64,000 nt of DNA from Pegea sp. RAD2-039 (lineage: Eukaryota > Chordata > Thaliacea > Salpida > Salpidae): assembly GCA_034620365.1 (NCBI GenBank), contig JAQGEQ010000090.1:620001-684000 (forward strand), read 5' to 3'. The notes below the pieces were generated by a model. That model searched no databases. It saw only the letters and a list, made by a program, of their open reading frames with translations, and was not told the DNA's origin. Within the stretch, counting starts at the first letter, position 1. Each line of letters opens with the position of its first letter. The translations under genes and the position numbers were made by a program. Shown piece after piece: positions 15,860 to 36,849 of the stretch.

Positions 15860-16215
15860 AATTACGGATGACTGAAGCCAGCTGAGAGAGACTTTACAGT
15901 TTGCAAAATTCACCGCTAGAGGGAGAATGAGCATAACTCTTCTGAGTACGTCACTTGTTAAATGCCTTTGAAGTTTTCCGAATTTTTTCCCTTTGGGTTA
16001 GCTCTTATGTTTTCTATCTTCGCAAACCTCACATGCCTTTGCATGTTGTTCTAATATTTAATTGATGGGAACACAGTTTAAGCAGCTAACTTGGGAATTT
16101 ACTCAGGCGTTTGTAGATTGTGAGCATGGCAAAACAATAAATCTCCCTTTTCAATTTCACTTTCATCTGGGTCCTTTCTTTTAATATTGTCTTGGCACTA
16201 CATGTGCAAAGGTTT
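15860..16215 (+). promoter_or_regulatory. Probable promoter / non-coding first exon of Cdk4/6
   Basis: A clear break in composition: about 350 bp of mixed sequence in an AT-rich region. It ends in TGTGCAAAG followed by GTTTGTC, a possible splice donor. The Cdk4/6 start codon at 17901 sits 3 nt after TTTAAG, a plausible acceptor, so a 5' UTR exon here with a 1.7 kb intron is consistent. No TATA box or start site is claimed. Confidence 0.4.
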
Positions 16216-17897
16216 GTCTTTTTTTCTTCATTTTTGATGTTGTACGTTTTATAGTTTATAACACTTTTTTTCTTTTTTTAACATCTTATGTATTGAAATA
16301 AAACTTCTTGTCAATTTTGAGTATTTATTATTTCATTATCTTTTAACTCATATAGTGGTAATAAGTGAGATATCTGAATAAGTTTACTTGATTTTGAATA
16401 ATATATAAACAGACTTATTTCTATTTTCATTTTGTTGTTACTTGGCAGACTTGATTTTAAAATATTTTTATTTATTTGAAATCATTTAATCTTTATAATA
16501 TTTCTTGCTAATTAGGTGTATTAGTTTAACATTTAATTTAATTATAATTTTGTGTAATTAATCTTTTATATACTGATGTATAAAAAATATCTCATAAACT
16601 TATTCTATTGATTACTTGACATGCTTTTCAATATTTTACAAACTCTTTTTGATAATTTTTTTTAACATAAGGTACATAGAACCAAACATAAAATTGATTA
16701 TTCATGAGTTTTTGAGCAATTTTATAGCCTTTGTTAATTTTTTGTCATTTTACATTTATCAGTGTAAAATAGATTTATATTTTGGTTTTATTTACATTAT
16801 AAAATCACTTTTTCTTCCATTTGCTGTTTTGAGAATGATTGAAATATTAAGAAAAGTGTTATTTACATAGTTCATTTGTTGTCTTGTGGTTTTTTTTATA
16901 AACATTTACACCATTTGATTTTAAAACTTAATTTGAAATAAATGAAGTTAAAATGTTAGTACCTTTTAAAATTTTATGTTTTTCATCAGCATATTTGAAT
17001 ATTATTTTGTGGAGTTTTACTGTTAAAAATTTCAATTGACTATTATTTTACTTTATAGTTTGATTTTCAATTAGAGGATGTCTTATAACTAAATAGAATT
17101 CATTAAATCATTCATTATAAAGAAATAGGAATATTTATGTGTTGCATATACACTTAATGATACTTTTGATGAATACTTAAATTCTTGCTTTAGTTTTTGT
17201 AATACTATTTTTGAATTTTTCATTTAGCTTTAAAATAATTGTTTTATTAAAACCTGGTAATACTTTGAATAACTTATATTTTTAGTGGTACTTTTCTAGT
17301 ATAAGCTCATAAAAATCCTTTTGGTATGTTAAGAAATTAACTTTCATAAAGGTAATCTGCTTATTGTTATCTGTGATAAGCTCTGCTCGCTTACTTGTTT
17401 AAACTTTCATCATACCTACCTACATACATGTTTTAAAATAATTATGATTATTTATCTAAGATGATTCACAAAATATATATATTAACAATCAAATTATATC
17501 AAGTTATCAGCTTAAATTGAATGTTAAAGTTATCTTTCATGATATTTAACAGTTTTGATTATAAATAAACTAACAAAACTTGGGGGTTATAAAGGTTTTG
17601 AGAATGACATATTAAAGGAGTTCTACTCCAAAACAAAATGTAGTAAATATTATAGAGAATACTAATTAATCCATTGAAAAATTGTTATTGTTTTATGCTT
17701 GTATAATATATATTTTATTATATGATAAAACTTTTTCAAATTGTTCATTTTATCATTCACAAAATTTACTCACATAAATCTGCATATAACAATCACTGGT
17801 CAATGAACCGTAGCTAATTATAAACCATTTAAAAGTTTATCTTGAAGAACGTTGAATTAAAAATGAAATTTTCTAATCAAAAGAAAACTTGTTTAAG
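16216..17897. other. AT-rich region, presumed 5' UTR intron of Cdk4/6
   Basis: No gene is recognised. The open frame at about 16616-16870 is low-complexity Phe/Ile/Leu-rich sequence typical of chance frames in AT-rich DNA. Confidence 0.5.
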
Positions 17898-17900
17898 GTG

Positions 17901-25704
<7,804 letters not shown>

Positions 25705-27684
25705 TCTTCTCAAAGATCATCATCTTTTCCTTATTTTTGTTTTTTTTTGGAAACTTGGAATTCTTTTCCGATGATGCCCTTCAATTTACGATCTAAGTGA
25801 TCTTCGCCGGATCAACTTCCTGGATGTCGGATCACAACAATTTAGCAAGCTGCTAGAAATTTAATCTTAATTGTTTTTTGTTACGTCCAAACTGCACAAA
25901 AAATCTTGATCTTTGAACCCTAAGATTCTGCGTCTAGAGAGCAGATACACAACCTCTTCTCCCTTGGATGCCTCAATTTATCTGTTTCTTTTACTTTTAA
26001 ACAAACAAAATTGTACTTGAGTTATGTTTAAAGTGCTTCAATTTCATCTTGCTCCTCTGTAGCTTCGATTTGTTTTTTTATGGATTCGTTGTGGCTCCAA
26101 GAAGCTTCATCAATGATCTCAGCTAAAATGGTGAACCAAAATACCTCGAACGTCGGTTACAACCTCATTTGTGTCAGCTTTGCTTCTAGATTGCAGTCAA
26201 TAACCTCATTTCAAAAACAAAACCAAAACTTCTGGTACCTTTTCAATGTAGCAGAAACTTGTAGAATTATCAAAGACGTTTGTTGTATGCTTGTTTATTG
26301 TTGTTGGTTTTTACTTGTTTTGTTTATTTTCAAAGTAATCTAGTAGTTGGTGCTATTGTCTAACCATTTATGACTTGATCTGTCAAACGAAAATGGTTGT
26401 TTTGTGTTTTTGCGCACTCGTAAATATGCTCCTGCAGCCATTATGTTTCGAACTAACTTTTCCTTATATTGTCGCAGGCGGCAATAAGTATTCATTAAAT
26501 TCACACAATTTAAGTCTTTTTATGATCCAATTTGCTTTTCATTTAATCTAACTTCTAACAAACTCTTGCTATTGTCTTTTCTGCTCTTGTTATGTTTTTT
26601 GCTGCTATATTAAGCTTTCTGTTCTAAGAATATTCAAGAAGAAACTACTAAGTAGCCACTGGAAATATTTGACCAGTTCTCATCTAACCAAACCAGAATC
26701 GTAGAGGCCTTTGGTGTATTTCTAACCATTCACTGCCTCAGTGTTGTCTAGACCATTTCATTTCACCTTCTACCTCTTACGTGAAGGGGTACCCGGCCTC
26801 TCGTGGATACAGACGTTGTGATATGATTAAGTAGACATCAACTGAATTTTATTATTTTCAAATCACTTCAGAGTAAGGAATGGAGATTTTTATTTTAAAA
26901 TTTTTACCCATTGTTGAGTTGTATAAGAAATAAATCGTTTTTAACCGCTGCTACAAACTTGTAGCTACAAATCAAATTTCTGCGTATAAATACAACAAAA
27001 CTTGTTGAACTACATCAATAACTCAATGAAAGATTCATTTATTTGTTAGAATTATAAAAAATAAGAGTCTGTTTTGACTAACTTTCGAATATCAAGTAAT
27101 CTCTTAAAACTGAATTTTTTCATCGCAATAAACAAAGATGTTTTCTTTAGGATAAATTTTAATGACAAAAGCATTTTTCTATTTTAAATAAAATACAAAT
27201 AATTGCTTTTCATAGAAAAGTTCCTTATAAAGTTCAAATACTTTTTAGGTTTTGTGTAACTTTGTGGCCATGAATTCTTTTCTATGACAAAAAATTTATT
27301 TGCGTAATAATAGATAGATAAGAATTTATTAAAAATATGATTTTTGAGAATTTCATTGTAAAATTTCAGATTTTATTTTCTCATATATACTGACAGGTAT
27401 ACAAAAAGACACTTGACAAATTTTCTAAACTGATGAAGTTTTAGATTTATAAAATGATTTCTCATCTATTCTACAATCATAATGTTTGTGAAAGTTTTCT
27501 TTCTAATAAATAATCGCTTTGATACATCCATCAGAGACAGTTTTATAAGATTATTTGAATTTAAAATTTCACTAAACAATAAATATTTTTGCCAGCCACT
27601 TTTGACTAGTTCATGTTTTCAAATAATCATCTATTTTTATGATTGAGTGGAAATATCTTCATAATCTTTAAAGAAGAGATAGCC
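25705..27684. other. Cdk4/6 3' flank, no gene recognised
   Basis: It starts as mixed-composition sequence, presumably 3' UTR, and becomes AT-rich after about 26.85 kb. A chance frame at 26080-26343 has no family similarity that I recognise. No strong poly(A) signal is placed close to the stop; AATAAA-like hexamers occur only beyond 26.9 kb. Confidence 0.5.
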
Positions 27685-27905
27685 GAAAACGGTCATGCTT
27701 TAGACCAGGGCAGAAATATGGAGATTCAGTTGATGTCAATTCAGCAGAACTACGCCCAGCTGGCGTTGCAGGAACTTGCAGTGCAGTAGCAAACTACTTA
27801 CAGAGCCCTGCTACCCGGGTTTTTATAAACTTGTTGTAAATATATGTTTGCCTAGGCTTGAGACCCTTTAAGTGTTAGGCGGAGGATATAACCGCTACAA
27901 TAGTC
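27685..27905 (-). mobile_element. tRNA-derived SINE-like element, copy 1
   Basis: Read on the minus strand, it begins with a tRNA-like head: A-box-like TAGCGGTTATATCC and B-box-like GGGTCTCAAGCC. A body follows containing GCCAGCTGGGCGTAG and TGCTGAATTGACATCAAC, and it ends in CATGACCGTTTTCGGC. The body and head have a second copy at about 30470-30800. The 3' end resembles the end of the LINE relic at 47.9 kb, as expected for a SINE that borrows LINE machinery. Confidence 0.6.
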
Positions 27906-29084
27906 GATCAAAATTTTATAGAAATTTATATTTTATTTTTGGTTTCGTGGTAACAAAAAAAAAACTTTTAATTAATTTTTTATATAATTGATGTATGCTT
28001 TTACTGATACATTTTTTCTTCTTAGATAAGAATTTCATTGTTATATGTTGTAAAAAATATAATTAAAAACTTCATTATTCATAATGATTTTATGCTCTTT
28101 TTTTAATCTTATTTTAAGTTAATCGGTTCAAAGAAAATAATTAAGAAGGTGTTGCCTTTTTGATGGATTAGATTTTTTGTAGAATTTTTATTGGAAGAAA
28201 TGTCTTACATCTCAATAAATCTAAGATATTAGTATTCAGGAAATAATTCCTCAATTTATTAATAAAAAATATCTAATACAGGGTAATAAAAACAAGTAAT
28301 AAAAATATTTGCGAAACTTTAAAAACGTAGTAAAATTATCAGATAATTGAGAATATCTTAATAAAATATGAAACAACTAAATATAGTAAGATTATAAAAT
28401 ATTTATTTTTTATCTTTTAAATACAATATTGATTACAGCTTTGATATCAATATTTTATTCAATAAATATTATTCAATTAATTTTACTAATAATTTATTGG
28501 AAAATTTTTTAATAATTTTTACAATGAATACTAATAACACCTTTTCTTAGTTTTATGATATCAAATTTTTTCATCATTAAAATAAAAAATAAATATTTTT
28601 GTAAATATTAGTGTAACTCATTCAAGCCTAGCGTTCGGTTAGTTATTTTGTATTTAATGTATATTTTGTTATTTTCTTTGAATAAAAATATTACTATCAA
28701 AATTATAGTTTATAAAAATAGAAATAAATTTTTGATTTTTAGTAATATTTTAATTGAAAAGCTTAAAAATTAATAATACTTATTTTCAATTTGTAAAATT
28801 GACAATATTCAATAATGAAGCTTTCTACAAAGCTAAATAAATCAATTTAATAATTTGTTAACAGTATCAACTTTCAAAAAAATTGATAACTTAAGATATT
28901 ATTGAAATGGTTAAATAACCTGACTAACTATTTCTTAAAATTTTTTTGATATTTTGCAATTTACACAATCATAAATTTAATTAAGAAAGGAAAGTATTTC
29001 TGATTTTACTATTGACTAAAAAATCATATTTTCAGTATTTGGATAACAGTATAATTTCATTTAGATTCAATCACCTTGAGTACT
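27906..29084. other. AT-rich spacer, nothing recognised
   Basis: Very AT-rich DNA with long A/T runs and no supportable coding or RNA feature. Confidence 0.6.
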
Positions 29085-29641
29085 ATATTACGGAGCCTAA
29101 TCTATACGCATCATATTGACGATCAAGACTGAAATAAAGCGACGAAATAGAAAAGTAGTGAAGCCGAATGGCTTTGAATGCGTGGGTTTGAGTCCCACCT
29201 TTTTATTGAAGATACAACATGCAGCGCTATATTACGTTACGAGCAAACTTGAGCAAAAATTATCTTCCTATGAGCAAATAGTTTCACTTCCTTGCAATTA
29301 CTAGGAGAAGCAAAGACTATAGGAATAAATACAAACAGAAAATTTGTTGACCTTGATGTCACTGTACCTGGTAATTGGGTCGTCTCACTGAACGGTGGAT
29401 CTAACCAATGATATCAACGTACACTACATTCCATTATGACCATACTATGTTTTTATATTATTAACATTCTATGTATTTGTTCATTGTTTTATGTTTGATA
29501 ACTACTGAAATACCATGTGTTACATCTTTTGCTTTCTATATTTCTAGCTTAATAGATATTATTTGTGAGAATGTGTGTTAGAGAGAGGTGCTCTCTTCAG
29601 GCACCCTCCTTTACATTTGTTGAAATAAATAAATAAGTAAC
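29085..29641 (+). mobile_element. SINE-like element with tRNA-type promoter and LINE-matching 3' tail
   Basis: An A-box-like AGCCGAATGGCT is followed at about 29183-29200 by a perfect 5-bp T-arm (GTGGG-TTTGAGT-CCCAC, a B-box). The spacing is too short for a real tRNA. The 3' end (GAGAGAGGTGCTCTCTTCAG, then CACCCTCCTTTACATTTG and TTGAAATAAATAAATAAG) matches the tail of the LINE at 10.9 kb. An internal block at 29345-29440 recurs at 51705-51830. This looks like a non-autonomous element mobilised by that LINE. Confidence 0.6.
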
Positions 29642-30061
29642 AAAATTTCTTATTCAGTCAGAAAGAAAATATGACTGTTCAGTTTTTTCTATCTACCGCT
29701 TCGTTATATGAAAAAAGTGAATCGACCATAATCGGTGTTTTTATGGCAAGGAAACTATTGTAAACATTTAACTTAATATTATCATAATTGAAGTAGACTT
29801 AGTTCTTATTTTTTTAAATCTTTTATAAAATGTTTTTTAATAATTGGATTAGACTAAAACTTTTACTATTTTTTGTACCTTTGATTTTATTTTCAAAAAT
29901 AACTTTTAAACAATAAAACCAGTCGAGTACAAACAAACAAACTTTATGAAAACTTGTTTATTTTTATTATTGTATTAAACAATTTGTTTATTGTATAACC
30001 CTTAAATTTTCATCTAAGAAATACCTAAAATTAACTTTGTTTTTTAATTGAAATTCTTCTT

Positions 30062-33000
30062 ATGTGGGCTAATTTAACAAGATCACTTAGAAGGGCACGG
30101 AGTGTCTCTCTACCTTCTGGTGAGTAAAAATTTTTACAAAAAATTTATAATTTTGTTCTTTTATCTGACTTATCATCATCCTAATTATTTTGAAGATCAT
30201 AAATTATTTATTAGATTTTCGTATAATGTTGATAATATTTTATTTTCTATTTGTTTTATCAAAATATGGTTATCATTATTTTAATATTTAAAAATATAAT
30301 TAGTCTAAATATAGCTAAGTTGTCATAAATAATTAAATTATTTAAAGATTATAAATCTTTCTATAAAAATCTCTGAAAGAAGATTTGATTAAGTATATCA
30401 TGAGAAGTTATGGTAAACCATCAATTAATTATGAGTGAATGGTTATAATAGAAATACTTAATCTAAGAATAGCCATACTGGAGTTAGGGCAAAATTTATG
30501 AATATCCAGTTGTTGTCTGTACAACAGGGTATCCATGCCAACAAAGTAATAGAACAGGTGGACTGATGCAGCTACAACCAGCTGGCATCATAGCAGCCAC
30601 CAGAACAACACTAAGTACAGTAAAAAAACTACCTATGAAACTCTAATTCCTGCTTTAAATGTAGAGTTTTACGTCTTTTAAAAGTGTTGTCATAAAACAG
30701 ACTAATAAAGCAAGTTATAAACTTTTCCTTATAACAAACAGGTGGCCACCTGGGCTTGAACCAGGGACCTCTGGTCTGGTGTGGTAGCTGTTAGATCAAA
30801 TATATTGACTCACATCATATCAGACATAATTGATAGTTAATAAATGTAATAATTTAAGAACATTTTTTTATTAAAAGTTTGTCATCTATATACTTGTTAC
30901 AAAAAAGTAATAAATTTTATTTATATTTATTAAGATCATGACGCTGCTGTCAAAATGCTTCTTCCGATGGTATTAGCAAATATGCACCGGTAAGAAAATA
31001 TCTTCCTTATATTCATTTTAGTTTAAACCATAAACTGTTCTTATTTTGTAGTTTACATCTATTATAAAATATGTCATTAAAAATAACTTTATTTGAGAAT
31101 TAAAACTTTTAAAAATAGTTGATTCAAATTTCAGTTCTTTAGCTGAGCTACTAGAAAATTCTAACTTTGATATAAATTACAAATATGGAGTTGTGAGAAG
31201 AACTCTTCTACATATAGCAGCAAAGTAATAAAACTATTTTTTATACCAGCAGTATCCTTAATACTTTTCATACTTTTTAGCACTGGTTATCCGGAATCAT
31301 TGATTGTTCTTTTAAAAAAAGACGCTGATCCAAATATTCAAGATATTGCAGGACACACAGCTTTACATATAGCGGCTCGTAACGGGTAAACTTCAGTCCC
31401 AACTTCTAACAACTTAGACATTAGTAATTGAATCTAAATTTTTTTAGGTTCAACGTTTGTGTTGAAAAACTGATAGAGTATGGCGGCGATCCTAATATAT
31501 GTGGTAATGATGGTGCAAATGTTCTACATTGGGCTTCTGTGATTTGCTTCAATTATTCGCGAATATTTGAGTTTATTTCATTTTTTTTATTAGATCAATG
31601 GAAGGATTGAAGTTCTTAATACAGTTTTGAATCAAATTAAAGATATAGACGCTGAAGATGGTCATGGAAACACAGCCTTACATTCTTCTGGTCGTAACGG
31701 GCATGTTAAGGTTTCTTAGTTTCATTAATTCCACTTCTTATAAATCTTTGGTTTCAAATTTCAACTTTGTGTCTTTGTTCTTCTCAACTACTTTCTGATA
31801 GAAGATAAAAACTTCATTTTCATACTACCAGTAATCCTATAATATTTATTTGAAGGTAATGAAAGCGCTAGTAAATGCTGGAGCAAATGTGAACCACTTG
31901 AACAAGTCGTCTCAGAGTCCATTACATACTGCTTGCTCAACAGGGCAACGAAACTCAGTTTCATTCCTCTTAACTTTGAATCCATTAATAGGAACAGATG
32001 CAGAAAACTTCACCCCGTTAAGTTTGTGTCTTCAAGTAATAACCTCTTCTAATTGTAAATTAGTTTCATCTGAAATTTTTTGATTGAGTTGGTTTGATTT
32101 CTGTCTATATATTTCATATCCACGTTTTAGATTGAATTTTTAATCAGTGTATGATGACTAATGAACTGTGTAACCTTTTGTCAATGACTCATCTGGTATT
32201 GTTGTTTCATCATTGCTAAAAAACACATCAAATTATTTGCTAATCTGTTAACATTAAGGAAATTTTTGGTTTGTTATCACTCCTGATTCTGTCATTAAAT
32301 CAATTATAATAAATTAAAACTCTTAGTATGTTTCTATTTACAAAACTTTAATTTTAGTTCTAAGTAAACTTTTCATATAACATTAGAAGCAAAACTAACT
32401 GAAATAGTTGTAAAAAACATCTTATAGATGAAAGTTTTTAACAGGGGGGTTATGGAGTGGCTGCTACGTTATTACTTGAGAAGTTTTCAGAAGAACCTTC
32501 ATTTGAAGCTATCATTTCTGCATTTGTTGAATGCGCGATTTATCGTTCTGAACTTAAAACTAAAAACGTAAAGATGGATTCCAGTTTGATTTGTTTGGAA
32601 TTTTTGTAAGAAATCTTTTGAAAAATTGTTTGTTCAGATTACGCGCTGTCTGACATCAATAGAGTCAGGAAGAATTGTTAATCTTATCACTGAGAAAGTT
32701 TGTAGAATTTCCTGTGACCTTGGATTACAAGTACAAAGCACCACATCTGATCTTGAAACTTTAGTGAGTTGATTTTTTAAATATCTCAATTCAAAGTTTC
32801 AAAATTTTTACAGAAACAACTTTTATTCAAATCTATAGAAATTATAAAACAGTTTCTGAAACCAAAGCAAATCAGACTGGGTAATATCTCCTTCAACTAA
32901 TTCAGTCAATTTTAGTTTAAATACTTTCAGATTCAAGTGGTAATAGTGTTCCTATACCATCCAAGAAATGTTTGAGTGTATTCGTCTCTCTTTGGAAATC

Positions 33001-35806
33001 TGTGGATGATTGGTTTTCTTTATTTCATTCAAATACTCTAGATAACACAAGTAATTTATAAGCTCACATTTTTATTAGTTTGTTAGATGCTTTTTGCTTG
33101 TTTTTTTTATATTTTTGTTGTTTTTTAGACGTCTTTATAAATTAATTGTTGTTAGAATGACTCATAAAACATTTAAATTAATTAGTTTTAGTGTAAACAA
33201 ATTTTCCTGACTTGATGTACTTACTAATGTAACAGAACTTGTTAAAAATGTTTAATCTCAAAAACTAGAATATGAAATTGTACAGATGTTCCACTTGTTG
33301 AAAACCACGAAATCCTTGCTGTGATGAGCGAGCGGTTGTCTGTTCTCGTCTCTGCTTTGTACACAATCTCAGATTTATCAGATGATTTCAGGTTAGAACA
33401 TAAAACTTGTCTTATGAAACAGTGAACGTTGGAAGATTTGATTGATGTAGTATCTGTATATGTGTTTCTTTATCGGATTTTTTTGGTTTTTTGTTTATTT
33501 ATTTATGTTTTTAATCTAAGATGTTATATAACATCACTTTTTTCAAATAATATTTCTATCAACATTTTTACACAATTCTATTTGATGATGAACTTTGCTC
33601 TTATTGAGATTTAGATATTCAAAATTTTGTGGTTTCTTCACTTGATCTTCTAATTTCTCTGGATTCTTTTACAACCATACTTTCAGCTTCTTGTTTTTAA
33701 ATCAACTTTTATCTTCAGAACATTTTCTTTTTCTGACTTTATCTCCCGAAATATTCAAACCTTGAAAATAATTGTCAATAACGAACCAGTCATCATATTC
33801 AACGTAAGTCCCATTTCTAAATCCAAGAAACCTCGACTAACTTGTCATCTATTTCAGTATTTCAGTTTTTTATTAGATAACCAGCATCTAATGGAACCAT
33901 TCTTACCTACCATCAAGTCCCAACCATTAGACAAACGTTATAAATGGTTTTATGACCATCTAAAGGAAGTTAAAAGCAGTGCTGATAAAATACTTCCCTT
34001 ACTAGTAACTTTTTCTGTATTTATCTCATCTAGTTGACTTATTTTATGAATTTTAGATTAACAGATCTGAAATATTTAGTGATAGTTGCAAGAAGATCGA
34101 GGAAATTAATCCTCAAACCCTTTTATCCGGGATCAACATCAAATTTCAAGATGAAGAAGGAATGGTGAGACATGAATCTTTAAAGATCAACGATCTGATA
34201 TGATGATAGGGTGAAGGAGTAACTAGAGAATGGTTCAACGTTCTACTGGCTGAAATAGTCAATCCAGAATATGGTTTATTCTCACAATCAGCAGATGGTT
34301 GCACATTTCAACCAAGTTCACAGTCGGCTGTAAATCCAGATCATATCACTTACTTCAGGTTTGGTTATTATCAGTGAATCACTTTCAGTAATGATCTTAT
34401 ATTATTCCACTGTGCTTTGGAAGGGTTCAAATCTTCTATAGCTTTATTTATTTTCGCTATTGCAGGAATTTTTAGACCACAAACTTGTCCAAGTTTTAAT
34501 ATTCTTATATCTGTACACACTTCAAGTATTTATTTCCAAGTTATTCGAAATAATCACTTGTATTGCTTCATATTTTCACCAAATTAAACTCATATTAGAT
34601 GACTGTTTATGACAAACATCGACAATTTCAATAAAAAATAAGGTACACTTGTACTGGTACAGGTTTGCGGGTCATATCCTCGGCCTAGCGATGTTCAATC
34701 GTCATTTAGTTGATGTTCGTTTTACTCGATCCTTCTATAAACATCTTTTAGGAATTAAAGTTAATTATGATGATGTAGCCTCCATTGATTCTGAATATGC
34801 TAAAAACTTACAATGGATTCTTGATAACGATATCAGTGAATTAGGTAAGAAATACAGTTCAGGTTTTGTTTCGATGTTTCATCACGTGACCTGTTTTAGG
34901 ATTGGCTCTGACTTTTTTGGTTGAAACTGATGTTTTTGGGAAGATGGAAGAGATTGAGTTGAAACCAAACGGATCTCAACTGTCAGTTACTGAAGTTTGT
35001 TCAATTTTTTGAAGTTTATATTTTTAAATATTTAATAAAATTGTTTTTCATAAAAATTACTTTATTATTTGCTTGTTTAGTCCAATAAAGATGAATATGT
35101 GCAACTTGTAACTGAACTTAGAATGACAGGAGCAATTAAAGCTCAAATTGATGGCTTTTTAAGTGGTTTTCATGAAATTATTCCAGGTAAGTTTATTTCA
35201 TCTTCATTTTTACTTTGAATACTTTCAAATATTCGATTTATACAACGATCTTTCAACAGCTAAATATCTTCAGTTATTTACTGAAGATGAATTGGACTAT
35301 TTATTAGCTGGAAGTTCACAAATTTCTGTTGACCAATGGAAAAATTTGACTAATTACTACGGAGACTTTGATGAAAATCACAAGGTACAAACTACAAACT
35401 AAAAAAATATATTTTAAATTTGACTAAAGTTAGAAAATCAAATATTCTTCTAATTATCACATTTATATTTAGTTGGTTAAATGGTTTTGGCAATGCATCG
35501 ATAACATGGATAACAGTCAACGATCTTCTATACTACATTTTGCAAGTGGTCGTTCTCGTATACCACCTGAAAGTTTTACTTACCACTCTTTCACGTTTGC
35601 TTTGATGCCATCAGGAACTTCAGCAGATCAATTACCAACAGCTAGCACATGGTAATAATCTGATAAATAAAACTGTTGATGAATAACTACTGAATGTTTT
35701 CAGTATGAATATGTTGAAATTACCTCCTTATGAAAGCTTGGAAGTTTTAAAAGACAGTTTAATGACTGTAATTGACTGTGGAAGATTTGGTTATGCCTTT
35801 TCGTGA
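30062..35806 (+). CDS. Hace1: HACE1: ankyrin-repeat HECT-type E3 ubiquitin ligase
   Basis: HECT E3 ligase; in vertebrates it ubiquitylates active Rac1. Exons: 30062-30119, 30935-30989, 31135-31224, 31281-31385, 31448-31538, 31594-31710, 31856-32035, 32445-32567, 32638-32763, 32814-32880, 32931-33050, 33286-33391, 33719-33803, 33858-34004, 34057-34164, 34210-34358, 34663-34844, 34900-34994, 35081-35186, 35260-35384, 35473-35651, 35704-35806. All junctions are in phase, giving 838 residues (human 909). The N-terminus [11 protein letters not shown] is diagnostic. Ankyrin repeats ([22 protein letters not shown] and following) run to about residue 230. The HECT domain covers the last third ([32 protein letters not shown]). 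Catalytic Cys is about 805 in PTASTCMNMLKLP, its codon split by the last intron. The linker between ankyrins and HECT is shorter than in vertebrates. Intron 1 hosts a SINE-like repeat. Confidence 0.96.
30470..30800 (-). mobile_element. tRNA-derived SINE-like element, copy 2, in Hace1 intron 1
   Basis: On the minus strand the head reads CTAACAGCTACCACACCAGA then B-box GGTTCAAGCC. The body follows with TGCCAGCTGGTTGTAGCTGC and TGGATATTCATAAATTTTGC. Alignment by eye to 27685-27905 shows the same order of blocks with many substitutions, so both are old copies of one family. It is inserted antisense to Hace1. Confidence 0.55.
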
Positions 35807-35943
35807 TCATATTATTTTTAGTTTTTATCTTCACGTTTTTAAAGTTAACTATTTTTTATTCAAACTGATTTTTTTATTTTATTAAAAAGAAATGACCCAC
35901 TTTAGGAAAATAACTTTTTTGTAACGTGTTCTGGCTTACTAAT

Positions 35944-35949
35944 AATAAA
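35944..35949 (+). terminator. Candidate poly(A) signal for Hace1
   Basis: AATAAA, about 140 nt after the Hace1 stop, is the first canonical hexamer downstream. In such AT-rich DNA it could also be chance. Confidence 0.4.
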
Positions 35950-36849
35950 ATAATTATTTTTTTATGAACCACATTCGATTATCTACAAACCCAAATAGTT
36001 TTGAGTACTTAGATTACAAATTAGTTTTAGATTACTCTGTAAAAGTCAGAATATCTTCTGTAAGATTTCTATTTATAAAAACTGAATTTTAGTATCTTAA
36101 AAAATTTTGTTCATTTTAAAAGGACTTCTTTTTAAAGACTGATTGATAAAATCAACAGCTCTTGTTCAAATAGAGTCTGACATTTAATGATGAGTCATCT
36201 AATCAACTAACTACTTTAATATGTAAAACTCCGACTAAAATATAGCTTCACAGAGATCTTATGCTTATAGATCAAGTTCTTAAAGATCTGACTGATCAAG
36301 TTAAAGATCTTATCAGTGTGCTTTCATCAAATGATATGTTTAGTTTTGTTTCAAGTTTTATTTGTAAATCTATAGTCTCTGATTGATAAATCTTGCTTAA
36401 TTAGATAAAAATAACCGAAAATTACCAAATTTATAATTTTATTTTCAATCTAAGTTCTTTAAATAATATTTTTTAAAGATTTGAAAAACAACCTCTAGAC
36501 CATAGCTTGTCAAATTATGTAAGTTAAATCAAATTAAAAACAAACAAATAAGGACCCAAACGCTCAGGAAAATTTGTTACTGACAATTCAGCTAGGCGCT
36601 ATTTTGCGATTTCAAAAAGCTGCTTATGTTCGTCAATTTGGTTTCGACATATTTTACTTCAAATACGTAATTTTCTGAGTATTTGCTATCGAGTCGGGGT
36701 ATTTCCCTTTTTCAGAACCTAACTACTAAAGCCTATCGGGTATTAAACTTGTTTCACCTCAAAATCTGTTTGAAATTTTAACAAGTAAAGATCAGAAACT
36801 GTTTTTACTGTCATTAAATTACTAAAAGTTCTGCTGACGACATAGAAGG
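35950..36849. other. Spacer without recognised gene
   Basis: AT-rich at first. From about 36560 the composition becomes more mixed, and this part may be 5' sequence of the retroelement relic that follows, but no motif is certain. Confidence 0.4.

Noticed and set aside
29165-29205. Possible tRNA gene
   Set aside because: The T-arm is perfect, but the A-box-like and B-box-like motifs are too close together to leave room for an anticodon arm, and there is no acceptor stem. Better explained as a SINE promoter.
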